Below, piece after piece: positions 1 through 12,370 of a stretch of 64,000 bases of DNA. This DNA is from Nymphaea colorata. Taxonomy: Eukaryota; Streptophyta; Magnoliopsida; Nymphaeales; Nymphaeaceae. How positions within the stretch are numbered: the stretch's first letter is position 1; each line of letters begins with the position of its first letter. The DNA is taken from assembly GCF_008831285.2 (NCBI RefSeq), contig NC_045145.1:19094802-19158801 (forward strand). Direction: 5' to 3'. The notes under the pieces were generated by a model. It was not told the origin of the DNA, made no database searches, and saw only the letters and a program-made list of their open reading frames with translations. Both the position numbers and the translations under genes were made by a program.

Positions 1-469
1 CAGATCCATCCCAAAATAAGGTGGAGATCTTCAATATTCCAAGGAACAAGCAAGCTCCACAAAAGGCATAGAATATCAGGCGACTCAATCTCTTTTTCCC
101 GAAGGCTCTGACTCCAAAATCTACCAGCGACGGAGAGTAAGATTTCTTCAGCAAGCCCTTGCCAAACAGGTGCCGTTGCTGGTAAGCATACCAATGATGG
201 TAGCTGTTGGGATTGCCGCCGTCACTGACGCTGGTGGTGGCATTGCAGCAGCTGGTGGTCCTGGCCTGCGGTTCTGAATCTCCGCCAGGATGGTGATGGT
301 GGCTGTTGTGCTTGTGTCCGGAGATTTCCGATCTTGGGGAGTGGAGCTGCAGCTCTAAATCATGGTTGGCCTTGAAGGAGTGGCCTCTCCTTGTCATTGG
401 GCCTGAGAATCTGGGGCTGTTCACTCTGTTGGGCGCCCCTGCCTCTTCTTCCACACTGCTAGGGTGCAT
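1..469 (-). CDS. Partial type II membrane protein, probable O-fucosyltransferase-family N-terminus
   Basis: The minus strand is open from an ATG at 469 to the window edge, giving 156 residues without a stop; the rest of the gene lies outside. The N-terminus is polar and low in complexity: a basic stretch MTRRGHSFK at residues 25-33, a run of four His near 57-60, then a Lys/Arg-rich segment and one hydrophobic helix at about 130-150 (core LIFYAFCGACLFLGILK). A long cytosolic tail before one signal anchor is typical of Golgi type II glycosyltransferases. The combination of an RxxGPMTRR-like element, a Ser-Pro-Arg-Ser block and an FCG-CLFLG anchor reminds me of plant O-fucosyltransferase-family proteins of the FRIABLE1 type. 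That family call is from memory of the N-terminal style. The catalytic domain is not in the window, so another Golgi enzyme is possible. Confidence 0.5.
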   Translation of the reverse strand, partial: MHPSSVEEEAGAPNRVNSPRFSGPMTRRGHSFKANHDLELQLHSPRSEISGHKHNSHHHHPGGDSEPQARTTSCCNATTSVSDGGNPNSYHHWYAYQQRHLFGKGLLKKSYSPSLVDFGVRAFGKKRLSRLIFYAFCGACLFLGILKISTLFWDGS

Positions 470-3400
470 TCCTGTCAGTTCCTTCTGAAAGACACACCGA
501 GAGAAAGAGAGAGGTTTCTGCCTATATAGCACGAAAGATGAAGTCGACTCGGCGATCTTGTGGTAGGTCTACTGGCGTATTGCAGCAACCCGAGAGGGGA
601 ATTTGATGGTTTTTTTCTTTCAATTTTCCACCTTTATTTCCACCTCATTCAGGGAAGAACCGCAGAAGATTCCTGCAATTATATCAGACACGGCTTCTGT
701 TGGAAGACGAGTCTTCTCTGACATGATGTCATTCAAGTCTTCTTCCCGACTCGAAAGAGGCCTGCCTACGATCACGTCCGCCGCCAGCTCTTCGAACCAT
801 CGATACTATACCTGCAGCAAATCGAACGCACCAAATGACCACATAAACTAACTAGATCTCTCTGATGGGTTCTGTCCGTTCACCCACCAAACGTAACTCT
901 TTGTGCCAATGGGTGAAACCAGCGGGTTTTATTTGAAGTGAATTATCTGAGGTATATGAAACTTTATATCAGACATCGACGCACCTCTTGACCTCAAAAC
1001 ACAAACGTAAACGGGATTTTCACTCTCATTGAAATGATACAATATTCTTCTAGTCCCACCTAAGTTTTCCCTTACTGCCAGCAGTAGTGGTAATACAGGC
1101 TCGAGTTGATCACAAACCATGCGAATTCTTCGGCTCGGTCACATGCATGAGCCTGTGATTCGAATAAACATAAGGGCAGAATCGGGTAAACGATCCCTGA
1201 GAAGAAAAAGGAAAAAGGGAAGAACGGGCTCCTCCTGGAAGTCTGCTTACTTTGAGGGACAAAAGAAACAAGCAGCACGCTTCCGAGCCACCGCCGAATT
1301 GACAAACTACCCAAACTGGTTGCGTGGTCAAACTACCAATCTCGGGGGGCCGCCCCGTGTGCCGGACGTTCTCCCGTCGCCGTCGCCATCGCCATCGCCG
1401 TCACCCGCACCTCATCAGTTAACTCTTCAACGCTAGGAAATGCCTCCACTCGTTCTGAAAGGATATTTTACTTACTAAAAACCAAAACGCGAATGCATTC
1501 ATCACAATTCACTAAGAATGCCACATTCGCCGAAGGAAGTACGAAGCGGGACATTCTGGTCATTCTAAGTTCAGTCGTCCACGTGACAGATACATTGATA
1601 TCGAAAACTTTTAATACCGCACGGTACAATTATTTTGCGTTAACGAATTTCTTGGTAAATTCGTTAACGAATTTCTTGGTAGGGCGCATATTCTTTTACT
1701 TTTCTATAATAACTGCTAAAAGAAAAGCGAGGAGGAAATTCGCGGTTCTTTGAAGCGTCCAAGACTCAAAATCCTTATTTTTCCAAGCTAACGCAAGTTA
1801 TTATCAGTTCATTTTTATGTGAGGAAGATAAAAGGTTTATTGATTAAATGGTTTTTGAAAAAGAAAGGAATTATGAATTATAAAAAGGCTGACGTAACCT
1901 TTAAAAAGAAGAAGAAAAATTCCCTTTTTCTGCTTCCACCATCCCGCTCGCGACTCGTCGGCCGGCGACGGAAAAACTAGGTACCGCGTAGTGGGGACCA
2001 CACAGAGTTCTGCTGAGTCAGCAGTTCAGTACACGAGTCTTTCTCTTATTGGCCGAGAGGGAGTAGCATCGCTGTCCACGTGGACCTTCTTGAGTTTTTT
2101 TTTTCTGAAAAAGGATTTCATATCTTGCGGGGGAGGAAGCTTCTAGATCCACGGGAGAAGGCCGAGTCCAACAACGCGGGCCGACTGCGTCCTATTCCCG
2201 GCGGCCGACAACCATTTCTTTAATTTTTTTTTTTTTTCATTTTTTTAGTGAGCGGGATGTACGAAAGTTGACGTTTTCCCATTTTCTTTTCACGTCGAAA
2301 AATCAGTTTCTTTTTAAATTGTTTTAGATGAACAAAAGAAGTAATTCATTTTATGAGAGTTGAGGAGGGTTTTGAGATGGTGGTTTTATCATACTTCAAC
2401 TTGTATATTAATACCACAAAAGTATAATTTTTTAATCATTAAAAAGTTTTAAAGGAAGTGAATGTGAATCTACGTTGATGGCACAAGATCCGACTAGGTG
2501 ACAACAGGAATTGCTCGAGCCAACTTGGGTCACTAAAAAAGCCTAAAGGTTGGCCCGATTCAACCCTGACTCGCTCGTGATTTACATTATGGTTATTTTA
2601 AAACTCGACGAAACCAATGAGTCAACTGGCTAGCTGATCTTATGACCTCGTCGATGGATCTGAATCTGAGTCAAGGGTTTATCAACTATGCTTAGAGTCG
2701 AGTCTAATGAAAAGGAGAGGGTTTGGAATCCGACGGTCCTCTTACGGTAGGCAGGACTGAAACCATTTTTTGGTCAAAGATTCGCCCAAAATCACAACAG
2801 CAAAGCATCAAAACCATGAGTGAACGTGACAAAGCAACTGCCATGCAGAAGTGGCGTGTCTTTCTTCGCTAACGCAATCTAAGAACCACGCGGACGTCGC
2901 CAGTAGTAGCCATCGAGGAGACTCCCACCAACTTCCGGTCGCCCAAATGATATTTTAAAGGCAGAGCAGAGAATAACTCAATCGACAACTTCCTCCAATA
3001 AAAACACTTTGATAGACCCCACCGGATTTGAGAAGACCCACTTACGAATTTGATTCTGGAAAATTAAAAGGAAATACAAGTAATTCGGTAGATGGTAGAT
3101 CCCGCAGAATCCAAACGATATGCATTTTCTAGCCAACAGAATGACAGGAACCAGAACTTGAGGAGCGTTCAACTTGACACTCTGTACATACTCCTCTTAC
3201 CAGCTGTTCCAACTACATATCAAGCATCTACAGATTCTACACGACAACTTGCAGCCCGGTTCGCTTTAAAGTCAGATCTTCCACCATCTATTAACAGTAA
3301 TCGAAGAACGGTAATCAAAGAATTTTGAAGCCGACAAAGACCATTAACATTGTTGGCAATTTCAAGAAAAGTCTTTTTCTATAGCATCATATGGGCCTCT

Positions 3401-4398
3401 GGTTAAATATTTGAATTAAAAGAATGTACTTCTTCTACTAATTAAAGTACCTTGTTTAATGGATGTAAATCTCAGGTGCACCCATACCTGCGTCAAATGT
3501 CTAAGAAATTGCTCTAACAACGTTATTCTGCAGATGTCCTACCATAAACTATTCCTGAAACGTTTTCCAACCACAGGAAGATCTAACCTTCCTGAAGCAC
3601 ACAGAGAGAGAGAGAGAGAAGAGAGGTACTGGTTATGTCACATGGATACACCGAAAAGGGCGTCAGATAGTCATGATCTTCTGCACACAGCCATTAATGG
3701 TTAACATCAACCAAAGCCGATGCCATCAATATTGTTTCCGGCCGACAGAGGCCGATCAGAAGAACTGAAATTTTCATTATTTTACTGTTTTCAGTTTAAA
3801 GTATTCTTTTAAATGTAGAAATATGAAAAGGAGCGACATGGTCGGACCGATATCGGCTTATACTGCTCCCTCCTTCGATCATGGGGACAGGCAGGTGATG
3901 TTATTAGTTACTTGAGAAGATCATGTATCAGAAAGGGTGAGGAGCAGGAATCAGGAATATTTACAGTATAGTGCAGTCTCTGACCAAAATAGTCAATCTG
4001 GGAAAGCCTGAAAAGTCTGAAGGATACTTCATGACCTTCCGATGGATGTGTCGGTCAATATTAAAGCCATGGAAACCTCTAATATTGTAGATGAAGAACT
4101 TGTATCTCTACTGCAGAGATTTGGCTGTTTTTCGCTTTGATTCAGTTTGCTGTTTGCTTGTTAGAAGACGAGCAATATTTCGTGAAAACGAAAGAGTCTA
4201 AGGTAATATAGGATCAAGATGAGTAAGATGAAGCTTAAATGGGAGAGGAAGCCGAGAAAATAATGTGAAGGGTAAAGCTTAGATTCACCTTTTAAGGTAA
4301 GTGTTAAAATGCAAGCATGTAGGATGCAAAAGCATGTCTATAAGCTAGCGAAGGTGGTTATATATGCCGTCGCCGTGTATGAAATTTCATTTGCCATT
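470..4398. other. Intergenic, no gene recognised
   Basis: About 3.9 kb with no ORF showing a family motif. It contains the likely promoter and leader of the minus-strand gene ending at 469. It also holds a short TCGCCA/TCGCCG hexamer run near 1375-1405, a 24-bp tandem repeat at 1638-1681, poly-T tracts near 2092-2104 and 2226-2239, and a short GA run near 3603-3622. ORFs here (for example 1119-1436 and 3459-3704) have low-complexity or random-looking translations. Confidence 0.6.
1638..1681. repeat. 24-bp tandem repeat, two copies
   Basis: The 20-mer cgttaacgaatttcttggta occurs at 1638-1657 and again at 1662-1681, separated by aatt. The spacing is 24 bp and the copies are identical. Nothing suggests a function. 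Confidence 0.8.
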
Positions 4399-4399
4399 T

Positions 4400-4703
4400 T
4401 AATAATAACAAAAAATGCCCATGATTAATACTATGATACCTAAAAATTTAGTCTCATATTGAATATTGTTATGAGAGATCTTGAAAGCCTTATAAAAATG
4501 GTTGCTAAATAGTTGGTTGTCTTTGTTTTGGAGTTGAAGTCCGAAATTGCTAAGGGATGGATTTGAATCTGCCAAACCAAGGGTTTGATCCCAAGAGTGG
4601 GTCAAGTTTTGTTTCATCCACGATAGCCAGATTTGGTAATGAACATAGATAATTCTTCTGAGCCTAGGAGTGGGTCAGTCGTTAGAATGGTATCAAAGTA
4701 CGG
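4400..4703 (+). mobile_element. Possible LTR end plus tRNA-Met-type primer binding site (relic)
   Basis: At 4688-4699 the sequence TGGTATCAAAGT matches 10 of 12 bases of the usual plant LTR-retrotransposon primer binding site (TGGTATCAGAGC, complementary to the 3' end of initiator tRNA-Met). The preceding 280 bp has features often seen in plant LTRs: a phrase close to agtctcatattgaa followed by gagagatcttgaaagccttataaaa. I could not find a matching second LTR or the LTR boundaries, so this may be an old TRIM/SMART-like or solo-LTR remnant. Confidence 0.3.
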
Positions 4704-5765
4704 TTCAACGCTTAGACCTAAGTTCCCATGCAACTTTTTGCAGTTTAACTCATTTCGATCCAAGATTTTTTATGCTACGGTCTATCTAAGTTGTTGATTT
4801 TTCACGGGGTCTTAAAAGAATAAGTATGTGCCTAAAAATAATTAATATACCCTTCTACCAAATATACCATGAGTAAACACACCCATGATCAATTTAAAAT
4901 TAATGACTAAGAAACACATATTTCATATATACAATTGTTGCAGGGGCAAACTAAAAGGAGTACTGATCATAACTGGATCATCATCAGTAAATCAATTAGG
5001 AAGTAAGGAACTTCCTTTGAATGTGAAAGATGTAACAAATTTCTCCAAGCTTCTTCTTCATTGTAGCATAATTGTTGACTCAAAAGACACAAATTTCTCT
5101 AGTGGCCATGCATGGGCTACTTACTTGCCACAGACAAATAAAAAAGAAATGGTGACATATTCGGCCTACTAGTAAAATCAATCGGAATGAATGGAGCAAG
5201 GAGCTCGATTAGTCCAACGGTGTGATCTAATCAAATACCTTAATGCACTACGTGAATTTTGATACTATAGCTTTTTATATGTTAGCTATATTGAGGACAA
5301 CTCCAACAGTCATCCTGAGGATAAAATTACTCGCGATCCCAATATTGATGCTACTGATAACTCCGCTAAGGAAAGTAGTGTCTGCTGTTACTGATCAGTA
5401 CTTTAATAATGTTATACAAATGGTAATCATGTAGCAGATCATTTAAGAAATATTCCTCAGGTCACTGACCTTAATGTAGTTGAGTGAAGATAAGGTTCTG
5501 TGATGCATAAAATGAGACACTGGTTGAATGAAAAATATAGTCTGCAGCTATCATAAGCTGAACCACGTAAACTTGTTACTTGTGTTTCCTCTATTTGTCG
5601 TATTTTTCTCTTTAAGATAAACTATCTTACGGGAATAAGAATGTGGAATAAGGGTACTTTCTTGGATAATGCATCCAAACGAAATGGCTTTTACCTTGTG
5701 AAATGTGATGCACATATCTATATTCGTCTTAGAAATAATATTGACGTGCAAACCAAATAATTCGA
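4704..5765. other. No recognisable gene; possible retroelement debris
   Basis: The longest ORF (4885-5172, plus, 95 codons) has no motif I know. A short plus-strand stretch at about 5417-5475 reads NGNHVADHLRNIPQ. It loosely resembles the end of retroelement RNase H domains (N-x-x-A-D), but a stop follows soon after. Together with the primer-site-like signal upstream this hints at decayed transposon DNA, without proof. Confidence 0.3.
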
Positions 5766-6067
5766 AAATATTTGATATCAAGACCACTAGACAAGAGTTG
5801 AAACCACTTCACAAATTATTGCCAAGTTGGTGTTTATTGCTCATTAAGCTTTTCTCTCTTCAACTCCTAACTTTCATGGAGTAGTCCAGGAACCTCTTCA
5901 AGAAAATAAATTCCATAATATTTTATATCAACACCACTACCACTAGATAAGAATTGAAAACATGTCACAAATTATTGCCAAGTTCGTGTTTATTACTCGT
6001 TAAGCTTTTCACTTTTGAACTCCTAATTTCATTGAGTAGTCCAGGAACCTCGTCAAGAGAAATACAA
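5766..6067. repeat. Diverged tandem duplication, about 150-bp unit
   Basis: Copy 1 (about 5766-5908) and copy 2 (about 5915-6067) align over most of their length. Shared segments include cacaaattattgccaagtt, tgtttatt-ct-attaagctttt and gtagtccaggaacctc. Copies differ by scattered substitutions and small indels, so the duplication is not recent. No coding sense is evident in either copy. Confidence 0.8.
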
Positions 6068-7859
6068 AAACTCGCTTAAAATCAAAATCCAGCCAATTGT
6101 TTAATTTTCTCTGTTTCAAAATTCAAGCCCATATTTCATTCTCCCCTTTCTGCAAATCAATTTGGTCTACTATTATGGAAAACAAACGAGAAGGAAATGT
6201 GTAGAAATTCAGTCACATTGAACGGTGAATTTCAATATTGAAGTTCTTGTTCTGTTTCTTCTCTAGTCTACCATGGTAGTACAATGCACTAATGACCTTC
6301 CTATCACTTACCCAGCAACCTATTATGGTGTGTTCTTGTCGCAATATCTAACTATTAGGATTCATTGCTGTCATAAATTTTTCTTCTACAATTGCAGATA
6401 ATAACAAAGGCCACTATTCCTTTTGGGCTACTCCAAATTCAACCACATATACGATACAAAACAAGAAAGCAGTATACATCTCCTTTCCTGTTTCATTTTA
6501 GTAGTCCCACTAGCAGATCGATGTTAATTTGTTCCTCATGTAAGTGACATAGCCAAACAATTTGATCTCTTTGATCGGTCAAACTTTGCCTGCACCTTAA
6601 CCTACAGTGTTGTACAAAGTATCAACTCAGTATTTGAGCGCAATGCTATACGTACTTGGCTAGCTTACATGAAGGAGATCAAGCTCAAGAGGGTTGCTGT
6701 AATGGGTAGGGCTTCCATTTTCGAGAATGTCAAGAGAACTGTGTGTACAAAAACCATGAAAGACATGGCCTAAGCTAAAGGACCTTGAGGGGAAAATGGA
6801 CCTTAAAGTTTCACAGTACCGTGAGTGCAAGTGAGTCGTATTAGTGCCTTGTACAGCAATCGAGAAAACATACGCATTTTACCCTCAGCGAAATGAAAAG
6901 GCGACGGCAAGAACAGGTTTGAGATCATTCGGAAGAGAGAACATGTGTTTCCCCTGTGGAGCATGTACTGACCATGCTGCTCAGGTCAGATTCTTGGTCC
7001 AAAAGAGCAGAAAATAGATTAAGCAGAACAGCTGAAGTTGTTCTTACCTCTGCACGTGTTTGCCCAAGTTGCAGCCATTGATCAGGGAGACAGAAATGGA
7101 AATGGATTCTTCTTCTTCTCCATCGCCTTTGCCTCCCCTGTGGTGGAAGGTTACTGAGTTGGGTAGGAGGGAGTGGTGATTGGTGCCGCCTCCAGCCGAG
7201 GCCTGGTTCGGGCAAGTGAATGATGCGCTCGGGACCATCATCAAAGCCATTCGCATGGCGAGCTACGGAACGCCAAGGCAGAGACTACAGGCCATCACTA
7301 ATGCCATAACTCCCTCCCCTTCGTTTCTTCTCCCTTCTTCCCTCCTTTTCCTCGCGGGAAGCAACGTGGCGGCTACATTGGTCGAGAATGGCGTGCACGT
7401 ATATTTGGGTCAAGGACCAAGACAGGGGATGAGATGAGCTACCGTGCCTGCCCAGATGGAGCTCACTTGGCCTTGCACCAGGTTTGAGCTCAAATTGGTG
7501 AGTCAAGTGCTTGGATGTAGTCAAGGGCACAAATTGGCTTTGCTGAACCGTTCCTACCAACTTGCATATGCTTTTCCAATGGATCAATGGAGCCATTGTT
7601 GAAATTTGTTGATTGGTCCGGTTTCATTTCAGGCGTTTGATGGCAAAGATATACATTCAGAAGTAATTTATAACTTGGAACATAAGAAAACGAAGGGTTG
7701 GATGAAAGTTTCAGCAATGGCAAAGTCTCGCTCGCTCAAGACCCTGTGTTTTGTGTGCGTTTGATTATAAGAAATGGAACGCCCCAGACAACCGTGTGTT
7801 CTTGGTGTCCTTGCTTGCCTTTCAACTGCGCGGTGGCGGAGGGGCGCTCGCAAGTCACG
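6068..7859. other. Intergenic and leader DNA upstream of the bL12m gene
   Basis: No family is recognised. An ATG-initiated frame at 7096-7437 is interrupted by one in-frame TGA (7177-7179) and is discussed as a finding. From about 7698 the frame of the downstream ribosomal protein is open but has no ATG before 7860, so this part is taken as 5' untranslated leader. Confidence 0.5.
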
Positions 7860-8441
7860 ATGAACAGAATCAACGCAGCGAGGGCCTTGCTCTCGTCGGC
7901 GGCAGCATCTTCCTGGCGAGTTCGCCTGCTTACGACCCGCAGCAACTTCCCCGACGCCAAGACCTACAAACCCAAACGCTACAAGCTGCCGCCCTTTTAC
8001 GACCCCTACGGCCCGCGGGCCCCTCCCTCCGACAAGGTCCTCCGCCTCGCCGAACGCATAGCATCTCTCTCCCCCGAGGAGCTCGAGCAGTTCGGCCCTT
8101 GCCTCAGTGAGCGGATTCGTGCACCCCGCCTCCAGCACGTCTCCGGCTCCGAAGCTGCCGCTGCCGCTGCCGCCGGGGGAATGGCCGCATCCGCCGCCGG
8201 TGAGGAGAAGAAGGCCGCCGTGGAGAAGACGGCTTTCGACGTCAAGCTGGAGAAGTTCGACGCGGCCTCCAAGATCAAGGTTATAAAGGAGGTTAGGGCG
8301 TTCACCAATCTGGGGCTGAAGGAAGCGAAGGAGCTCGTGGAGAAGGCTCCCGTTGTGTTGAAGCAGGGCGTCAGCAAGGAAGAGGCCAACGACATCTTGG
8401 AGAAGATCAAGAGCGCGGGTGGCGTAGCCGTGATGGAGTGA
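7860..8441 (+). CDS. MRPL12: Mitochondrial large-ribosomal-subunit protein bL12m (L7/L12 family)
   Basis: Single-exon gene of 193 residues. bL12 forms the flexible stalk of the large ribosomal subunit and recruits translation GTPases (EF-Tu, EF-G). Residues 1 to about 30 are rich in Arg, Ser and Ala with no acidic residue, as in a mitochondrial presequence ([20 protein letters not shown]). A Pro/Tyr-rich linker with [12 protein letters not shown] (about 42-53) precedes the N-terminal dimerisation helices at about 57-87. An Ala/Gly-rich hinge covers about 96-115. The C-terminal domain is at about 123-193 with [20 protein letters not shown] and LVEKAP, the GTPase-binding face. The start is the first ATG in frame; the upstream frame is open but lacks one. 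Strong GC bias in the coding part contrasts with the flanks. The linker and presequence argue for mitochondria rather than plastid; the domain call is secure. Confidence 0.95.
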   Translation: MNRINAARALLSSAAASSWRVRLLTTRSNFPDAKTYKPKRYKLPPFYDPYGPRAPPSDKVLRLAERIASLSPEELEQFGPCLSERIRAPRLQHVSGSEAAAAAAAGGMAASAAGEEKKAAVEKTAFDVKLEKFDAASKIKVIKEVRAFTNLGLKEAKELVEKAPVVLKQGVSKEEANDILEKIKSAGGVAVME

Positions 8442-9971
8442 AGCTAACTTCGAGCAAGGTCGGTGTTCGTCCCAACTGGTTTCTGGGTTCCCATAATGCT
8501 TTGAATTGTATGAAATTCAAGCAAATTATCTCGGTTGTTTCCTGATCAGTTGCTGTAGCTTGTAATGATGTCGTGGTCGTTTTTTCGTCCACTGATCGAG
8601 AAATTTGAATTGATGAAATGGAGAGGAAATTGAGGATTTTGTTGAGGAACTGCCGGAGTTTTCTTTTTCTTTAGAATGCGGGGATAGAATTGAGGGCAAT
8701 GGGGTTTGGGTTCTTCTTCCATCAACTATTTCTACATTGTGGACAAGTTGGTGCGACGGCATTGTTGTCTCTCGTCTTTATTAGTGACAGCAGGATGGCT
8801 CCTATCGTGGATGTTATCCTTGTGAAACTTCTAATAATCAACGTTATGCTTGGCTATGTTAAGTTGGCGACTAATTCGAACTCTATGAATGGATTCCTAC
8901 AAAGTTCTTGAGGAGTTAAATTGATGCCCACTCCAGTATGTGTGCTGTCCAGCAACAGGTGCCCCGTTGCTTTGAGTTTTCGTCTGGTTTACATTCTTTC
9001 TGTAAACAAGAAACATGCTTAGTTGTCTGGCCCATTGCTTGTTTCTAATTTCCTGGTTTTCATGTTCGATGAAATGTTGGAAATGCTGCTAAATCTCTGG
9101 CTTCTGTGGCTTACTCATTCCCTGTTCGCTTATGCTGTTCGCACAGTGATTTCTATAAATACCTAGTGCACTACTAGAAGTTACAAAGTCTCGAGGCCAG
9201 TAAGAAATAGACTGTGCCTCATCATAATACGCAAAGAAAAGCATCAATAACCTGGTAGCTCAAATCCTAGAATAAACATAGCTTAAGTCATCAGATTGCT
9301 GTTGAAGCATATAAAATCACCGGGTGTTGTGTTTGCCGTAGGTTAGGTTTGAGTTCATGAGGTGTCACTCCACACCAACAACATGAAAACAGGCATCATA
9401 TGAGTCCGGTAACTAATAGTTAGCACTGAGGACCATGATGAAATAATAAGGATTTTAAAATGGGTAATATCTCAGGTTTCTATCTTTAGATGAGGTTTTA
9501 CTGGAAAAACATTGTTTAAAAATTTGATTTCCTGCATATGGGGTGGGGATACAACCTGGTGATGGTTAATATTTTACCAGTGGACCACCTTTTTCTTTTT
9601 CCCCCAGTTATACAAAAAGTAGCAGTATGTCATCAATTACGTGACGGTGCTTATGACAGGAGCTGTCTTTTTTTAGCCCTCTTAGTTCACAAAGGTCTGG
9701 GAACGTGTCGTCTTGTCAATATATGGAGATACAACTTGGTGATTGTGTTCCATTAGGATCTCCCTCTTTGCTGCTCCTAGTACTACAAATCGATGTGATT
9801 AACTATCTATCTCTCCCTTTGCCACTCCTAGTACTACAAAGGAATGTGATCAAGACAATCTGAATCCTGTGTAGCATGGGTATATGTGCTCCTTATGGTC
9901 TATAAGGAGTTGGAGGTAAGGCCAGAAAAACATAAGAGGAGGAATAAAAACAGAACACAGTATGTGACTAA

Positions 9972-10230
9972 AAGTAGAAAGCTGTCACGATTAGTAGTGG
10001 AGATTTGGGAAATCATGTATGAATATACCAGCATTGAAGAAAAGTATGTTAAATCATGTGAAACATGGATATTAATGAGGTAAGGGCTTTTGAAAACTAA
10101 GTAGAAATCTGTCATGATTAATAGTGGAGGATTTGGGAATTCACATATAGTCATGTACTAGCATTGAAGAAAAATATGTTAAATCATGTGAAACATAGAT
10201 ATTAATGGAGGTAAGGGTTTCTGAAAACTA
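9972..10230. repeat. Tandem duplication, about 128-bp unit
   Basis: Copy 1 at about 9972-10098 and copy 2 at about 10099-10230 share long identical blocks, such as gcattgaagaaaa-tatgtt, aaatcatgtgaaacat and gatattaatg. Differences are a few substitutions and 1-bp indels. Both copies end in gaaaacta. There is no conserved reading frame across the unit. Confidence 0.85.
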
Positions 10231-10785
10231 AATATCCCTATCCTAAAAAGTCTATACATAGTGGGAGATGGACACAAGAGGAATGGTTGAGTAGACAAGT
10301 TATAATTTCTAGTCCTTCCTTGATGAAGTTTATGTTACCCATGCATTTTCTTTTAAGTTTAGAATATATTTTATTCTTCTTCTTCTCTTTTCCCCTCTCA
10401 TTTCTTTATTCCCTTTGGCCTGACTAAGACCAATTACTCAAGCCTAGGCACTACCAAACCCATGACTACGCCATTGTGGGGGACTGTGATGGTTAGGTGC
10501 TGTTGCTGCTTCTAAAATATGGTTTTTGACATAATAGGTAAGTGTAGAATGTAACTATGAGCAAAGAACATCAGAAAAGATATGCTTGGTTGTGGAAATA
10601 AACATCATGGAACCTTGTTGTGTTCACACTGGACATTGTTGTTAATAGAAATTACTTTGTTGCAGGTGTCATAATGGATAAGAATAATGTTATTACTTGA
10701 TACATTACGAGAAAGAAAGGCTAGATCAAGTTTTACATTTAATGTAATCTAGCAGCTTTTTATTTTGCATGTTCAGTAATTATAT

Positions 10786-10787
10786 AG

Positions 10788-10819
<32 letters not shown>
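10786..10819. repeat. TA/TG microsatellite
   Basis: A short TA run passes into about 13 TG units ending near 10819. Simple repeat only. Confidence 0.9.
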
Positions 10820-12281
10820 TTTTCTTCTCTACTATGACTTCCATGGAGAGTCCTGGGACATGTTACCTCAAGGTGCTTGGTAGAGCATAAAGTAGCCCCA
10901 TATTGCTTATTGTTTTAGCCATCATACTTGTGGGGATTTTTACAAGATACATCTGGAACATTTTTTCTGTTTCTCAAGTGATGAACCTCATATACTTCTT
11001 ACTTCACCGTGGTCAGGAAATATCTTAAATGTTTTCTTTTTTAATTTTATATGTTGTTCTCCAAATGGTTAGTTGTAGCTGTCCAATCTTCAACTAGCCT
11101 TCATTTAACTAACCTCGTTTTCTTTTAAAAATTTTAAACTCCAAAGGTCAGCCAGCTGTACACTATGGTGTTACTGAATTTCTTACTCAGGTAATGGGCG
11201 AATTTCAGGGCAGTTGAATAACCACGGAACGGCAGAACATGAACTCTCCCAGTCCACGGCGTGCATTGCCTAACAAATGTGTGCATGCAGGAAGAGCACC
11301 CGAGTGTTCCCATGTCCTGTGTAATGTAGTTTTGGTCCCCTTCCTTTGTGCAGTAAACAGACACCTGCATCTGTTCACCTGTTCTGCCAACACGAGGAAC
11401 GAGCTGTCCAGTGTTCAGTTCCTTGTGTCCCACAGAACTGTTTGTAAACACCTTTCTTGTTTCCCTAAATCTGTCTGGAGTAGTCATAACTCATATCTAC
11501 CTTCCCCCATGCCCAGCTATGAAGGTTTATGTTTGTTAAGAGGTGCCAAGTCCAGAGGCCTTTTAGCTGTTCATGAGTCTCTGTTTTGAAAGGTATCTCA
11601 TGTTGATGTTATGTAATTTCACATTCTTTCAGTTGGTTTAGATGAACTGAACTTGGGACTATGCTAGCAGTGCTGCCTACCAGCTATTGAAATTTAGTTG
11701 ACGAAGCCTCTAAAGCAAGAAATAAGGTCTTTGACCATGTTGATGTTAAAGCCTTCTAAAGATACTTCTGAGATTTAGTGAACATACCGTCTTGTAAACA
11801 ATACCTTCTGCTTTAGTATCCTATTGCTCGTTAATGAGGTCAAGATCTGACATTGTCACGGCACTTCTGGAAGTTGTGATTAATTACTTATCTTCTATTC
11901 TCAACATACGTGGAACCTCTAACATGAGGTAGTCTCCATTCTATCCGTCATGGCAGGTGCAATATGTTTTTCTTTGCTGAGTACAGTGAATATTTCAATT
12001 AAGATTCTGTTGTCTATGTTTTATTCTTTGGCTTAATCTTGATGCTGCCTGCAACTTTAAATAGAACGGTAGCATCTAGTTACCTTCTCCACTTGTCCAT
12101 GTCATTGAAAAATCTTTCCTTCCATACAAGCACTTGGTTGTTTTCAAAAGCAGCATGCAAGGTTCAGCGTTTTTCATCTCTTTTTCTCTTCGAATGCCAA
12201 GATGGGATCTGGAGTTTCCTTAAACCAGTTGATAAGGTATAGAGCATACTATTTTCTTTCTACCTCACCAGCAGTGACCAG

Positions 12282-12370
12282 CAGTCGTCAAACATCTAAC
12301 ATGGTGCAACCTCTATAAACCTCTCAAACCTTAGGACTTTTACAGTCGTCAAACATCTAACATGGTGCAA
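12282..12370. repeat. 28-bp direct repeat, two copies
   Basis: A 28-bp sequence starting cagtcgtcaaacatctaa and ending ggtgcaa is present at 12282-12309 and 12343-12370. The copies are identical, 61 bp apart start to start, with unrelated sequence between. No function is evident. Confidence 0.85.

Noticed and set aside
1119-1436. 105-codon ORF ending in a Pro/Ser repeat
   Set aside because: The repeat end is a translated hexamer microsatellite and the rest is basic random-looking sequence.
4399-4617. 72-codon minus-strand ORF
   Set aside because: It lies inside the possible LTR relic and has no recognisable domain.
11134-11589. Overlapping ORFs of 117 and 116 codons on opposite strands
   Set aside because: Neither shows a recognisable motif; mutual overlap in GC-balanced DNA explains both.
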